A stretch of 64,000 nt of DNA from Agrypnia vestita (lineage: Eukaryota; Arthropoda; Insecta; Trichoptera; Phryganeidae), in assembly GCA_016648135.1 (NCBI GenBank), contig JADDOH010001516.1:372001-436000 (forward strand), in the 5' to 3' direction. Positions 48,400-59,053 of this stretch are shown piece by piece (positions within the stretch are counted from its first letter, which is position 1; each line of letters starts with the position of its first letter). Under the pieces are notes generated by a model. It was not told the origin of the DNA, did not search any database, and saw nothing but the letters and a program-made list of their open reading frames with translations. Position numbers and translations under genes: made by a program.

Positions 48400-48579
48400 C
48401 ATGGCAAAAAATTAGACCAGAAGTATTTTTCATTAAAGTCGTCTACTGTCGCCTCAGAAAGATTATTTTCGACCGCTGGGAATGTACAAACGGATAAAAG
48501 AAATCGCCTAACGCACGAGAAGTTACAAATGTTGTGCTTTTTGAACAAAAATTTGCTGGTGGTAAATTTTAATTATTAA
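48400..48579 (+). pseudogene. hAT transposase C-terminal dimerisation (hATC) domain remnant
   Basis: Open reading KLDQKYFSLKSSTVASERLF, STAGNVQTDKRNRLTHEKLQ, then MLCFLNKNLL and a stop at 48577-48579. This is the signature hATC block (SxxSERxFS-AG-KRNRL-LxFLxxNL) through which hAT transposases dimerise. All upstream catalytic and zinc-finger parts are gone. Confidence 0.9.
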
Positions 48580-48784
48580 ATCTCTAAGTAAAAAAGGAAC
48601 AGTGGTGTGTTATTAATTACCTTCTTGAATTATTCGTATTCGTATTCGCCGAATAGTAGGTTTGATATTCGTATTCGGAAAGTAGTATTGGTTGCATCAC
48701 TAAAATATTGTAATTGTTTCACTATTTTTTTTACTTTGATATTTATAATATACCTAAATAAATTAAGATCGTAATAACTATTAC

Positions 48785-48815
48785 ATTCCCGTCATTATTG
48801 GCGGGTTACATCTAG
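48785..48815 (+). mobile_element. Helitron 3' end
   Basis: CCCGTCATTATTGGCGGGTT hairpin, then ACATCTAG|T. The 5' limit is not found. Confidence 0.5.
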
Positions 48816-49118
48816 TTCGTGAATAACATCTTACTCATTAAATTCACATAATTATTAATGCAATGTAAGATAAAACGCGATTGCATTCGTGGAGTATGTC
48901 GTCATCAATGATTTCCAAGTATGGACATATTATTATCAACCTAATTTGTTGACTCAAGTCGAATATTCACATTACGAACAGTTTAATTCAATATAAAATA
49001 AATAAATTTTCAGTTAAATAAATGTAGGTAAAAAAGTAAACTCAACACTCATTATACGTAAAAGTCGTGATATTCTCATGCGAAAATCGCGATTTATCGG
49101 TTTAATTAATAAGCTTTA

Positions 49119-49862
49119 AGGTACAGATACACATGCTTCTTTACTGGCATGCTAATGAGCATGCCACTAATAAGCATGCCCTAACAACTGTACACACTTG
49201 CTCATTACTGGCATGCTTATTAGTGGCATGCTCATAAATAAGCATGCCCAAAGCTAACAATCAAACACACATGCTTATTAGTGGCATGCTCTTGTCATAG
49301 AATAGAGACGCTCTTGTTCAAAATGGAAACTTTGCAAACTGAAATAGAAAATTCAAGTGAACCAATAAATCAAAAAAGTTCCCCAGTTTCCATCCGCACA
49401 TTTTTGATTTTAGTTTGCCTATTAATAAAGTTTCGTAAACATTATTTATCACTATATTATTTTTACACAACGGTGACCGAGTATTCCACAGACATTCGTA
49501 ATTCCTATAATAAGTCACGAAAAGTAATGTTTTATCATCTCCCCAACGCGCCATATTTGTTTCATCTGTCGCGGACTGAGAAGATCGCATTGATAATACT
49601 AGCCGCGAAGCCCGCGAATGACATAAGCATGCTCATAAATAAGCAAGTCTGTTCACACATGCTCCAAAGGTACCCCTTCTCTATGGTGAATGACAGTGGC
49701 ATGCTTATAAATCAACCGGCGGTTGATTTTTGAGCATGCCACTAGGTGGCATGCTCATTTCTAGCAATGTGCGTACACACATGCCACTAATAAGCATGCC
49801 ATTGTCAAAGTCGATACTGCGCATGCTCACGTGCCACTAAAGAAGCATGTGTATCAGACGCT
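49119..49862. mobile_element. Harbinger-like GCATGC-rich element, copy 2
   Basis: AGGTACAGATACACATGC on the left and GCATGTGTATCAGACGCT on the right, flanked by TTA (49116-49118 and 49863-49865). About a dozen GCATGC palindromes and CTTATTAGTGGCATGC units fill both subterminal zones. A 150-codon ORF (49281-49733) is open here but broken in copy 1; I do not recognise a domain in it. Confidence 0.8.
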
Positions 49863-49870
49863 TTAGAGAT

Positions 49871-50233
49871 TAGAGATGGGTCGTTCAAGAACGAACTGTT
49901 CTTTTAGAACGGTTCACTTTATTGAACGAACAAATGGTATAGATTATAGATAATTCTAGCGAGCATAATTCTAGTTCATTAGTTGGAATTTTTTGTAGAA
50001 AAAGAGCAGAATATTTTTGGTGGGTAAGTGAACAATTCCTTCATTATGAACGATTGTAGTTGATGTGGATAAAATACCATTCCAAATGCCACCCTCCCGT
50101 AAGAAATAACTTTGCGCGGAGTTGAGATGTGGATAAAACGCCATTCTCTATTGAAAATCTATAATTCAAATGAACGATTGAAAGTGAGCAGCTTAGGTAC
50201 TTGACTGAACGACAGAATTAAAATCCATCTCTA
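49871..50233. mobile_element. hAT-like MITE with TAGAGATGG ends
   Basis: TAGAGATGGGTCGTTC and, from the right, TAGAGATGGATTTTAATTC, with subterminal AGAACGAAC/GTTC repeats. No clean 8-bp duplication, so the assignment rests on the ends. Confidence 0.55.
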
Positions 50234-50272
50234 ATAATCTAATATAAATATATTTATAATATATGTAAGTAG

Positions 50273-51879
50273 TAGGGATGGGCGTTGAATGGACGGACTA
50301 GTTGAAATCAACCGTTGACGTTGCATCGACGCGTCGACCGTTTACGTTTATCGCATGGACTAGTTGAATTCGTAGACGGTGGACAGCGGACGCCGTGGTC
50401 GGTGGACGATTCGAGATTAACACAATGCAAAGCAACGAGCGAGAGCAAGACAAAACGTCTCCGTTTATTTCTCTGTCTCGCTGTCGTCTTGTAGATGCCA
50501 TAGACGTCATAGACGGCTCGACAGGTAATTTCATTTCAACTCTAAAGTACACTACCATAGAGTGCAGATCTGTGTACACGAACGATGACTAGAGATTTGA
50601 AATTTGAATACATGCGTAGGGCGAGATAGGCTTAATAAGCTATTATCTATTATTTTTTTACTTGATTTTTTGTGATGTCACGTGCGACGATTCGGTGAAT
50701 TCCCAATTTTACGCTGTATAAAATAAAACAATTCTGTTTAATTATTTTATTTTTTATTGAACTATTATTAATTAACAGGCCGGCTAGATATTTTTCTAAA
50801 ATCAATATTTTATTCTCTCGACTTCTTATATTTACCTGAAAAGGGATTCTAAAATTTAATTATTGTGTTATTTCCTTACTTTTCAACTTTAGCATATAAA
50901 TGATAAACAAACTTGTAGGGAATAAAATTTTCTATACCTAACTATGGTCCTTATTCAGGAGTCCAACATTAATATTATATATGTAATATAATCTTGAATT
51001 TAGGTTTAATTAATTTTTATTAAAAATTCCCTATTTTCAACTTTATAGATAAAAAATAAATCTATTATAATTTTGTTTACACCACTTTTTATTGGTTTTT
51101 TACATGTTTCGGGAACAATGTTCCTTTTCTCAGATTGAGCCTTAAACTAAAGTTGACAAATAGTACAGATATATTTATTTATTAATAATGTCACCACAAA
51201 GTGAAAGCCTGACTTTGAAAGATGTATTCTTCAATAAATTTCTATATAACATCTCAAATGTAAAGTATTTTTAAATTATGTATTTATTTATAAATTTATA
51301 GATAATAAATAAATGTAAAGTATTTTTTACCGCACCTCATAACTGATGCCTTTATTACGTAAAATCATTGTTTCCTTCCATTTTATTTACTCACATTTTA
51401 ATGCTTATACCCAATACTTTCACTGCTTGTATATGTAGTTTATATGTATATTTTACTGCTAACACCTGATATTGCTGTGTATACCTACTTCTTTCTTTGT
51501 TATATATAGAAAGAAGTATATAAAACAATATGTAAAAGCCTATAATGTGCGTAAACAAATAAATAATAAAATATTTCTTTTTACATATTAGCACAAGTAG
51601 CGGTTTTACTTTCCCCGATACTATATTCCTTCGAACTTCTTTAAATTTTAAAAATTAACGTCATAAAAATAGCCAATGGTTGAGCCGTCGAGAAGTGTCG
51701 CGTTGAACCGTAGACAGTTGACCATCGTCCCGATGTTTAGATAGAACGTCCGCGACGTCCGCGTAACGAAGTTGACGCGTCAACTAGTTGACGAATTCAA
51801 CTAGTTGATCGTCTCGTCGACGGATGGACATGGACGGTCTCGTTTCGTCGACGGTAAATACGTCGACGACCCATCCCTA
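50273..51879 (-). mobile_element. Non-autonomous hAT element, 1607 bp, copy 2
   Basis: Reverse-oriented near-identical copy of 44573-46184, with its own perfect 8-bp duplication GTAAGTAG (50265-50272 and 51880-51887). Differing duplications show two independent insertions rather than an inverted duplication of the region. Confidence 0.95.
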
Positions 51880-51899
51880 GTAAGTAGGTACTTAGCTTG

Positions 51900-52260
51900 T
51901 TTATAAATAATAAAAAAAAATTATCGAAACTTCTATTATATAAACAAAAGTATTTTACATCGTGTGTCCGATTTAATACAAATTAGTATTAAATCCTTCA
52001 TTTTATTAGGTGTTTGGTTATACTAAACTTTACGCAATTGTTTAGCCAGGTAGGTAAACAAATGCATAGTAATAATGTCAGCACGCTTGTTACATTGAAA
52101 AAACGTTGGCATGTTTGGAACATCTATAGAATAAACTCAGACACTTAATTACTATCATTGTGAACTCGTTTGAAGGTGAAATAAACAACATGGAACGTAA
52201 CATCAACCAACCGCGAACCACAATCTGCGAAGTGTGCAAGGAAAACTAAAAATAAACAGA
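51900..52260. other. No gene seen
   Basis: AT-rich unique sequence between the hAT copy and the promoter-like patch. Confidence 0.4.
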
Positions 52261-52264
52261 AAAA

Positions 52265-52560
52265 CTCACTTTGATCACACTGAATCCGTACAACAGACGC
52301 ACTGGAAAACTTAAACTTTCTAATAACACAATGGCATGCACAAATCACAGTAGTCCGCGTTCGCGGATGAGCGAAATATCGATAATAGCACGATTACAAT
52401 TACGTCGCCATTTTAACGACGGCACAAAAACAACCGATAGACGGGAACTGGCGGCTGGCGGCAAATCTGACATGTAAAAACAGAAGAAGGCGGCGTGGTA
52501 CGGAGTTGAGAGCGCTGCGGTCGCCAGTGGCCGGCGACTCTCGAACTGTGTTCCAACATT
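52265..52560 (-). promoter_or_regulatory. Candidate promoter and non-coding first exon
   Basis: This patch is clearly more GC- and CpG-rich than its surroundings. On the - strand it holds TATCGATA (52377-52384), the DREF site common in insect housekeeping promoters, then AAAATGGCG (a YY1/Pho-like initiator-region motif) starting a three-codon upstream ORF, and ends at a clean donor, GATCAAA|GTGAGT, with the last exon base at 52271. No coding exon is recognised downstream. The secreted-protein gene at 16.9 kb lacks its 5'UTR exon and is on the same strand, but linking them across about 35 kb is speculation. Confidence 0.3.
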
Positions 52561-52864
52561 TAAATCTGGGTCAGACGGTTTTTATTGCGTGAACGAATCG
52601 ATTCGCTACGTCAGCCGTAGTCAGATAACTTTTTTAATGAAACTGCAATACCACGTGCATTTGCAGGCATTGAATTGTACCTAAATAATTTTTCTTCTAT
52701 GAAATAAAATAGTAAAGTTACTGCAGCAAGGCAAGGCGATTAGAACGCTTCATGTTTTTGTAGACATTCACATTGACATACATGTGCTTATTGCTTATTG
52801 AGCAGATATGCATTTCGTGAAAAAATTATCAATTAATGAGTTTTCTAGGGCTGGTTGTTTGATC

Positions 52865-52905
52865 AGTAGTATTCAATTCAATTCAATTCAATTTATTTAT
52901 TGATA
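52865..52905 (-). mobile_element. Retroposon A-rich tail, reversed
   Basis: TCAATTCAATTCAATTTATT, i.e. an AATAAATTGAATTGAA tail on the - strand, as also at 38858-38890. The body to the right is not recognised. Confidence 0.4.
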
Positions 52906-53190
52906 ATATGTATACTACAAATAAAATGTTTAAGACATACATATTAGGAAGTATACATCAAAATAAAATAATAAATTAAAAATAACATAAAATTTGGTCA
53001 AAGGTGTAGGAGAATCCCGCTTCGGAAAACCCCCTCAGACACATGGAATATATCAATACTCAAAGCGATTTTGTTCAGCATAGCTGTGGCTCTTCCAAAA
53101 GTGTAACAAAGTAACAATGAAGAAAAAACATAAATTTTTGCAAAAATGAGTTTCTTGATTGGTGGAAAACACATAAATCTATACATCGTG

Positions 53191-53346
53191 TTAAAAAAAA
53201 CACAGTCTATCCAAGAATATTTTCATATTACGATTTAATTCATTAAAAAAAACACAGTCTATCCAAGAATATTTTCATATTACGATTTAGTTCATTAAAA
53301 AAAACACAGTCTATCCAAGAATATTTTCATATTACGATTTAATTAA
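53191..53346 (+). repeat. Tandem repeat, three 52-bp units
   Basis: CACAGTCTATCCAAGAATAT starts at 53201, 53253 and 53305. Units are identical apart from one or two bases and each is preceded by an A8 run. Confidence 0.95.
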
Positions 53347-53879
53347 TTAAGTGTACATTGAAAGACGGAGATTGAATTGATATTATTTGTATTTTTAATC
53401 GATAACCATGACCTTTCTTGCAATGAAGTTTTTTTTAACAAATCCTAACCAAATAATCCCTCTATTCCCAGAATCACAATAAAGAATAACAATCATATCT
53501 TCACCACTATTATTTTGGTCTTTTCTACTATTCTTTTGGTAATGATTTTGTGAGTACACCAGCGCAATAATACAAAATAACGTCGTGAATATTTATTTAC
53601 TCTTATATGCGCTCGCCTTGAAGCTTATTTTTTAAAGTGTTAAGATTTAGAACAGAAGACCAATTTTTTTTCACTGTTTAGGTAATGCATAAAACCGCGT
53701 ATCTTATATAGAATACATGATACAGGTGGTCCTTTTTTGAATTTTGTATTGGAGTCATTTTTTGCAATTTCGGCAACGTGTAATCCAATATAGTTCAACT
53801 TAATAATTGTGATGTTAAGTAACAAATAGCGAAATCGCCATTTTCATAGTTTTAAGATAATCGTTAATAGACCTGCCCT

Positions 53880-54085
53880 GTCAGGCAGCGAGGGTAATTC
53901 TTCTCTCGGTGACCCAGAGACTGACATCATGTCAGGGCCAGCTTGTAGGATTCCAGGGACAGGCAAAGTGAAGCTGAGGAAAACATTTCGTCCAGGAATT
54001 TACGGACGAGGAGAGATGACGCCAACAGTTGACGACCACAGTGAGTTGAGGTGAAGCTAGGGAAAAGAAGAAGAAGACGTTAAAA
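53880..54085 (+). mobile_element. Retroposon 3' fragment
   Basis: A moderately GC-rich block ending GGGAAAAGAAGAAGAAGACG; the tail type matches 1288-1485. No coding domain is recognised. Confidence 0.35.
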
Positions 54086-54319
54086 AGATGTCACGTTTTC
54101 ATAATCAGTATGTTTTTATAATTAAAAATACTTTAAATTAATAAGGGTACGTAATGATTTCATCTGCTTAACATATATTTTATATTCTTCAAAACTACAT
54201 TTATAACTCATTTTGTCTAAAAATGAACATGTCACATCTTGATACTTAACATCACAATAAATAATTTACATTTTGGAATATCTTCGCTCAAGAAGGAAAC
54301 TACACATCTGGTTTGAGTT

Positions 54320-54470
54320 TTTCGGGATATTCTGCCACGTTTCAACGATCTTTCTGGTCGACGTTTCGTTTCTAATTGTAGGGTCCATCATCAAGGCTGA
54401 TGTGTTGTGTGTAACAACATGTCAGTCCTGATGATGAACCCTGCAATGCGATTTGGAACTTAAATAAAAA
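54320..54470. mobile_element. Penelope-type end, inverted pair
   Basis: AGGGTCCATCATCAAGGCTG and CCTGATGATGAACCCTGCAA are inverted around 54405. Read on the - strand the left arm has CTTGATGATGGACCC and GAAACGAAACGTCG, the spacing of a hammerhead-bearing Penelope terminus. Confidence 0.4.
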
Positions 54471-54489
54471 AAATCAAGATCACTTAAAT

Positions 54490-55550
54490 AAAAGTCAACA
54501 TTATGCATTTCTATATATTACAGTTTGAGAGCATCTGATGTAGTAGAACTTGCTCGATTCTTATGACCTACGTCATACCGGATAGCGGATAGCTTGCGGA
54601 TGGTGTGGTATGTTGACGTGCGATTAGTGCGGGAAGGAATTGTTTATCAATAACCAATTAAATCATATTTGAACCAGCAGTGTGGTTAGCCTGATCCTAC
54701 TTCTGATAAAAAATAAATGGATGTAATTATTTTAAAATTTCGTTTCAGTAAACTAGTTTGAACCATGTAAGAAATTTATATATTGTAGATGGCATCATTA
54801 ATCATACTTCAAAGTAGTAGGTACTAAATATAGTAGTAAATACTTACTTTAGCAGAAATTTTAAATACTTAACAATTATTGATCAGAATGTGACAAAAAT
54901 AAAGAATATAAAATCAAATTAAATAACCTTTTAAATTAAATAAAAATAGGATGCATGTACTTATGCACGTTTGGGATACATTAAAAAACGGCGCATCACT
55001 TCTTTGGGATATATTAAAAAAACAGCGCATCACTTTTCACTTCACGCAACCGCCAAAGTACAACGAAAAGCAGAACTATTATAACCCGCATGAGTGCGAA
55101 ATGAACCAGCCGCAAGAATTGACATCTAAAGAGATATCCGCAGATCGAAGATCCCTCTTCTATGCCGGTAAAGAGCTTCGCAGATAATAAGATTAAAAAC
55201 CATCGGAAATATTTCGCCAGATGGCGATAGTAAATTAAAAAAAAAATTAAATGATGCACCCGCATTTTGTTGCATACTTAAAAATTACTTCCAACGTGCC
55301 TGAAGTAATATAACATATTAATTTAGACGTTAATATTAAGTCAGATAGCAAAATCAAGTATAATGTCCTCAAATGTCATTTCACGCAGTGTTGTTTCATC
55401 GTTGAAGATAATTTTTTATCAGTTTAAATTTTGAAAAATAACCTTTGCTTTCTGAAATAAAAATGGAAAGGTAAATTCTAAAGCAATGTTCATAATTGTA
55501 AAACTTGTAACCAGCTTATTTTAATTGCATATTGCTGCTACAATGAGAGC
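54490..55550. other. No gene seen
   Basis: AT-rich; the 78-codon ORF at 54951-55187 includes a short internal duplication (GCGCATCACTT) but no domain. Confidence 0.45.
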
Positions 55551-55554
55551 ACTC

Positions 55555-55692
55555 ACCACTTACTTATCCAGGTCGGTTTTATGAGCAAAAGCTCCAATAT
55601 TGGTACTGCTCATTCGCCACATGTTTGGCATTTTTTTTAATGCTAAAGGCAGCCGTGCGATCCGGTGTCTATATATATATATATATATATAG
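55555..55692. repeat. Dispersed repeat fragment plus TA microsatellite
   Basis: TTTATGAGCAAAAGCTCC and CATTCGCCAC share sequence with the interior of the MITE at 40826 (reverse orientation). A TA run follows at 55668-55691. Confidence 0.45.
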
Positions 55693-56059
55693 AAGTATAT
55701 AAAAACGGGCCGAACGGCTGCCATTCAACAATTTGCCCCTTTTCATTGTCATTGGAAACAAACATTGTCAATAGATACAATTTAAGATAATATAACAATT
55801 ATAAATTAAGAAACAGCAACGATGTATAAAGATAAATTACAAAAAACAAAAGAAAAACAACAGTGTTAATTATTAATACATGCCTCACGGATGAGAAGTA
55901 AATAAACCGGGACAGCTAAGAGAAAAAGATGACACCACTCCCTAATGGGATAAATTGGGGACAACGCAAAAAAGAAAACATGTGACTTAGCACACGCACC
56001 ACGGCCGGCACATATAATCCAGGAGCAGCAAAAGCACTAATCCATCACGTTCGACTAGC

Positions 56060-56345
56060 TGTTGAAACCCCTGAGGATTTCCCACCTGGAGACCCACACC
56101 CGTAGGAGAGCCCTTAACTATTCCAGGTTTCTATCACAGCTTAGCAGATCGGAGTTCCGTATAAAAGCCCGATCCGCTAGTTCTAAACCTCATTTTTATT
56201 ATTCTACTGCTACAGAGAACCTTCGTTCTATGAGCTATAGCTTCCATATCGGTCCTACATTTTCGTCACCCATGTTCGGCATTTTTTAAATGCTAACGGG
56301 GCCGTACTCACCGCCCCGCTGACACTCATGGGAATGCGAGCGGGA
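56060..56345. repeat. Dispersed repeat of unknown class
   Basis: Contains CATGTTCGGCATTTTTTAAA, close to CATGTTTGGCATTTTTTTTA at 55619, and a CCGTATAAAAGCCCGATCCG block. It encodes no recognisable domain. Confidence 0.35.
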
Positions 56346-56805
56346 CAGGGAGACGTCCACACAAAACTATTGGAACATACATACATCCATTAAGTGGGAA
56401 ATACAAGTTAACATATACAAGAAATATTTTTATTCTACGGCTACAAGTGCTTCAGCTCTATAGCTTTGTCACTTTTACTATAGCTAGACCGCATTCAAAA
56501 GAATATGCATAAAAAATATGTGTGTTGTTACAATGCAAAAAAAAGGAACACAAAATAAGTTTTTCTAGTAAGTAAGTAATTTTTTTTAAACTACAAAATA
56601 TACACATATATTCATTTGGAATATCAATTTGAGGATTGTAATACGGGCTTGCCAGGCAACTTTCCCCCGCTTTCTTCTTACCGGACAAAGCTAGGAAATG
56701 GTCTTTTGATTGTGGTCGACCTATAACTACCTTATTGTAATATTGTAATAAATATCATATGTTTTGTGGCTATTATAAAGATCGCTGAATTAAAATAAGA
56801 CATCG

Positions 56806-56941
56806 AGGCCCGAATACAGAGTCAATACTACAATAAATGATTTAAAGGTTAAGGTACGCCTTAAAAGTATAGGTTACGCTTTAAAAGTATATTTAAAGGT
56901 TAATTTAAATAATTAAGTATTGATTCTGTATTCGGGCCTGA
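56806..56941. mobile_element. GGCCCGAAT-family MITE
   Basis: AGGCCCGAATACAGAGTCAA and TTGATTCTGTATTCGGGCCT ends with a fold-back interior containing GTTAAGGTACGCCTTAAAAG; relative of 21840-21985. Confidence 0.75.
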
Positions 56942-56993
56942 ATCAGTGTTGCTACTAAAGAAATTATAAATTTGTTTCGTAAATACATGGGGG

Positions 56994-58475
56994 CTATGAA
57001 TGCAATAAGCAATGCAAATATGCTATGAGTGCAATAAGCAATGCAAATATGCTATGAATGCAATAAGTAATGCAATATGCTATGAGTGCAATATGCAATG
57101 CAAATATGCTATGAATGCAATAAGCAATGCAAATATGCTATGAGTGTAATAAGCAATGCAAATATGCTATGAATGCAATAAGCAATGCAAATATGCTATG
57201 AATGCAATAAGCAATGCAAATATGCTATGAATGCAATAAGCAATGCAAATATGCTATGAATGCAATATGCAATGCAAATATGCTATGAATGCAATAAGCA
57301 ATGCAAATATGCTATGAATGCAATAAGCAATGCAAATATGCTATGAATGCAATAAGCAATGCAAATATGCTATGAGTGTAATAAGCAATGCAAATATGCT
57401 ATGAATGCAATAAGCAATGCAAATATGCTATGAGTGTAATAAGCAATGCAAATATGCTATGAATGCAATAAGCAATGCAAATATGCTATGAGTGTAATAA
57501 GCAATGCAAATATGCTATGAATGCAATAAGCAATGCAAATATGCTATGAATGCAATAAGCAATGCAGATATGTCATGAATGCAATAAGCAATGCAAATAT
57601 GCTATGAATGCAATAAGCAATGCAGATATGTCATGAATGCAATAAGCAATGCAAATATGCTATGAATGCAATAAGCAATGCAAATATGCTATGAATGCAA
57701 TAAGCAATGCAGATATGTCATGAATGCAATAAGCAATGCAAATATGCTATGAATGCAATAAGCAATGCAAATATGCTATGAATGCAATAAGCAATGCAAA
57801 TATGCTATGAGTGTAATAAGCAATGCAAATATGCTATGAATGCAATAAGCAATGCAAATATGCTATGAGTGTAATAAGCAATGCAAATATGCTATGAATG
57901 CAATAAGCAATGCAAATATGCTATGAATGCAATATGCAATGCAAATATGCTATGAGTGTAATAAGCAATGCAAATATGCTATGAATGCAATAAGCAATGC
58001 AAATATGCTATGAATGCAATATGCAATGCAAATATGCTATGAATGCAATAAGCAATGCAAATATGCTATGAGTGTAATAAGCAATGCAAATATGCTATGA
58101 ATGCAATAAGCAATGCAAATATGCTATGAGTGTAATAAGCAATGCAAATATGCTATGAATGCAATAAGCAATGCAAATATGCTATGAATGCAATAAGCAA
58201 TGCAAATATGCTATGAGTGTAATAAGCAATGCAAATATGCTATGAATGCAATAAGCAATGCAAATATGCTATGAGTGTAATAAGCAATGCAAATATGCTA
58301 TGAATGCAATAAGCAATGCAAATATGCTATGAATGCAATAAGCAATGCAAATATGCTATGAGTGTAATAAGCAATGCAAATATGCTATGAATGCAATAAG
58401 CAATGCAAATATGCTATGAGTGTAATAAGCAATGCAAATATGCTATGAATGCAATAAGCAATGCAAATAATGCAA
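56994..58475 (+). repeat. Minisatellite, about 51 units of 29 bp, each with a POU octamer
   Basis: Consensus CTATGAATGCAATAAGCAAT followed by GCAAATATG. Recognisable variants: GAGTGTAATAAG, GAATGCAATATGC and GCAGATATGTC. The GAATGC and GAGTGT variants alternate in long stretches, so part of the array has a 58-bp higher-order period. Almost every unit keeps ATGCAAAT; the ATGCAGATATGTC variant breaks it. Confidence 0.97.
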
Positions 58476-58479
58476 AAGC

Positions 58480-59050
58480 ACCTCGGGCCTACGAGAATAC
58501 TAAAACTTGATGTAGGGATATTATGTACGTAGTTTTGCCCCTTTGCTGTGTAAAATAGAGCCAGTAAAAATAATTATGTTTGCAGTGCTTCTTGATTAAA
58601 CGACCATCGGAATGAATTAAAATCGATTCTCTTGCAGATAAAGGGGCTGTTTTCAATTACGCGGCCATGTTGGGTTTCTCTGCAGTTTTCCACGGCCGCC
58701 TTAATTGGTTTCCTCTTGTCTTGACACCAGCCTGTTCACTTTTAATGTCAGATGATTGTACTGACCGCAAAATCACGTCTTTATTAATCGCTGACTGCCC
58801 AATAATTCAATTGCCTACCGTGGTTCCAACAAATAATTTAAATCACAAACAGATTCGGCATTCGATAGCGCCGTTTTGTATAAATGTTGCGTCTGTTCTC
58901 ATGAATTGCATATCATGTTTTTTGTTTCGTTTCCTGATTTAGAAATCCCAAATATAACATAACAATGCCGTTTAAAAATAGGGAATTGAAAAAAATTGAA
59001 TGCGATGAATGAATACTTTGTTATGCAATAAATGTACGTAAGTGTTTAAA
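58480..59050. other. No gene seen
   Basis: A 91-codon ORF at 58667-58942 follows CTTGCAG but has no recognisable domain or donor; I do not call it. Confidence 0.4.
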
Positions 59051-59053
59051 ATA

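Larger units (their letters stand above)
47753..48702 (+). mobile_element. hAT element remnant with hATC domain, 950 bp
   Basis: TAGTGATACAA at the left and TTGCATCACTA at the right, with a perfect 8-bp duplication AAATATTG (47745-47752 and 48703-48710). Subterminal repeats TATTCGTATTCGCCGAATA occur at both ends. It keeps only the 3' end of the transposase gene (48400-48579) and hosts a MITE at 48070-48302. Confidence 0.92.

Noticed and set aside
44573..51879. Segmental inverted duplication of the region
   Set aside because: Each hAT copy has its own distinct 8-bp target duplication and the flanks do not match, so these are two insertions.
56994..58475. CRISPR array
   Set aside because: Direct repeats of 29 bp fit the usual size, but there are no unique spacers, no cas genes, and the context is a eukaryotic genome; it is a satellite.
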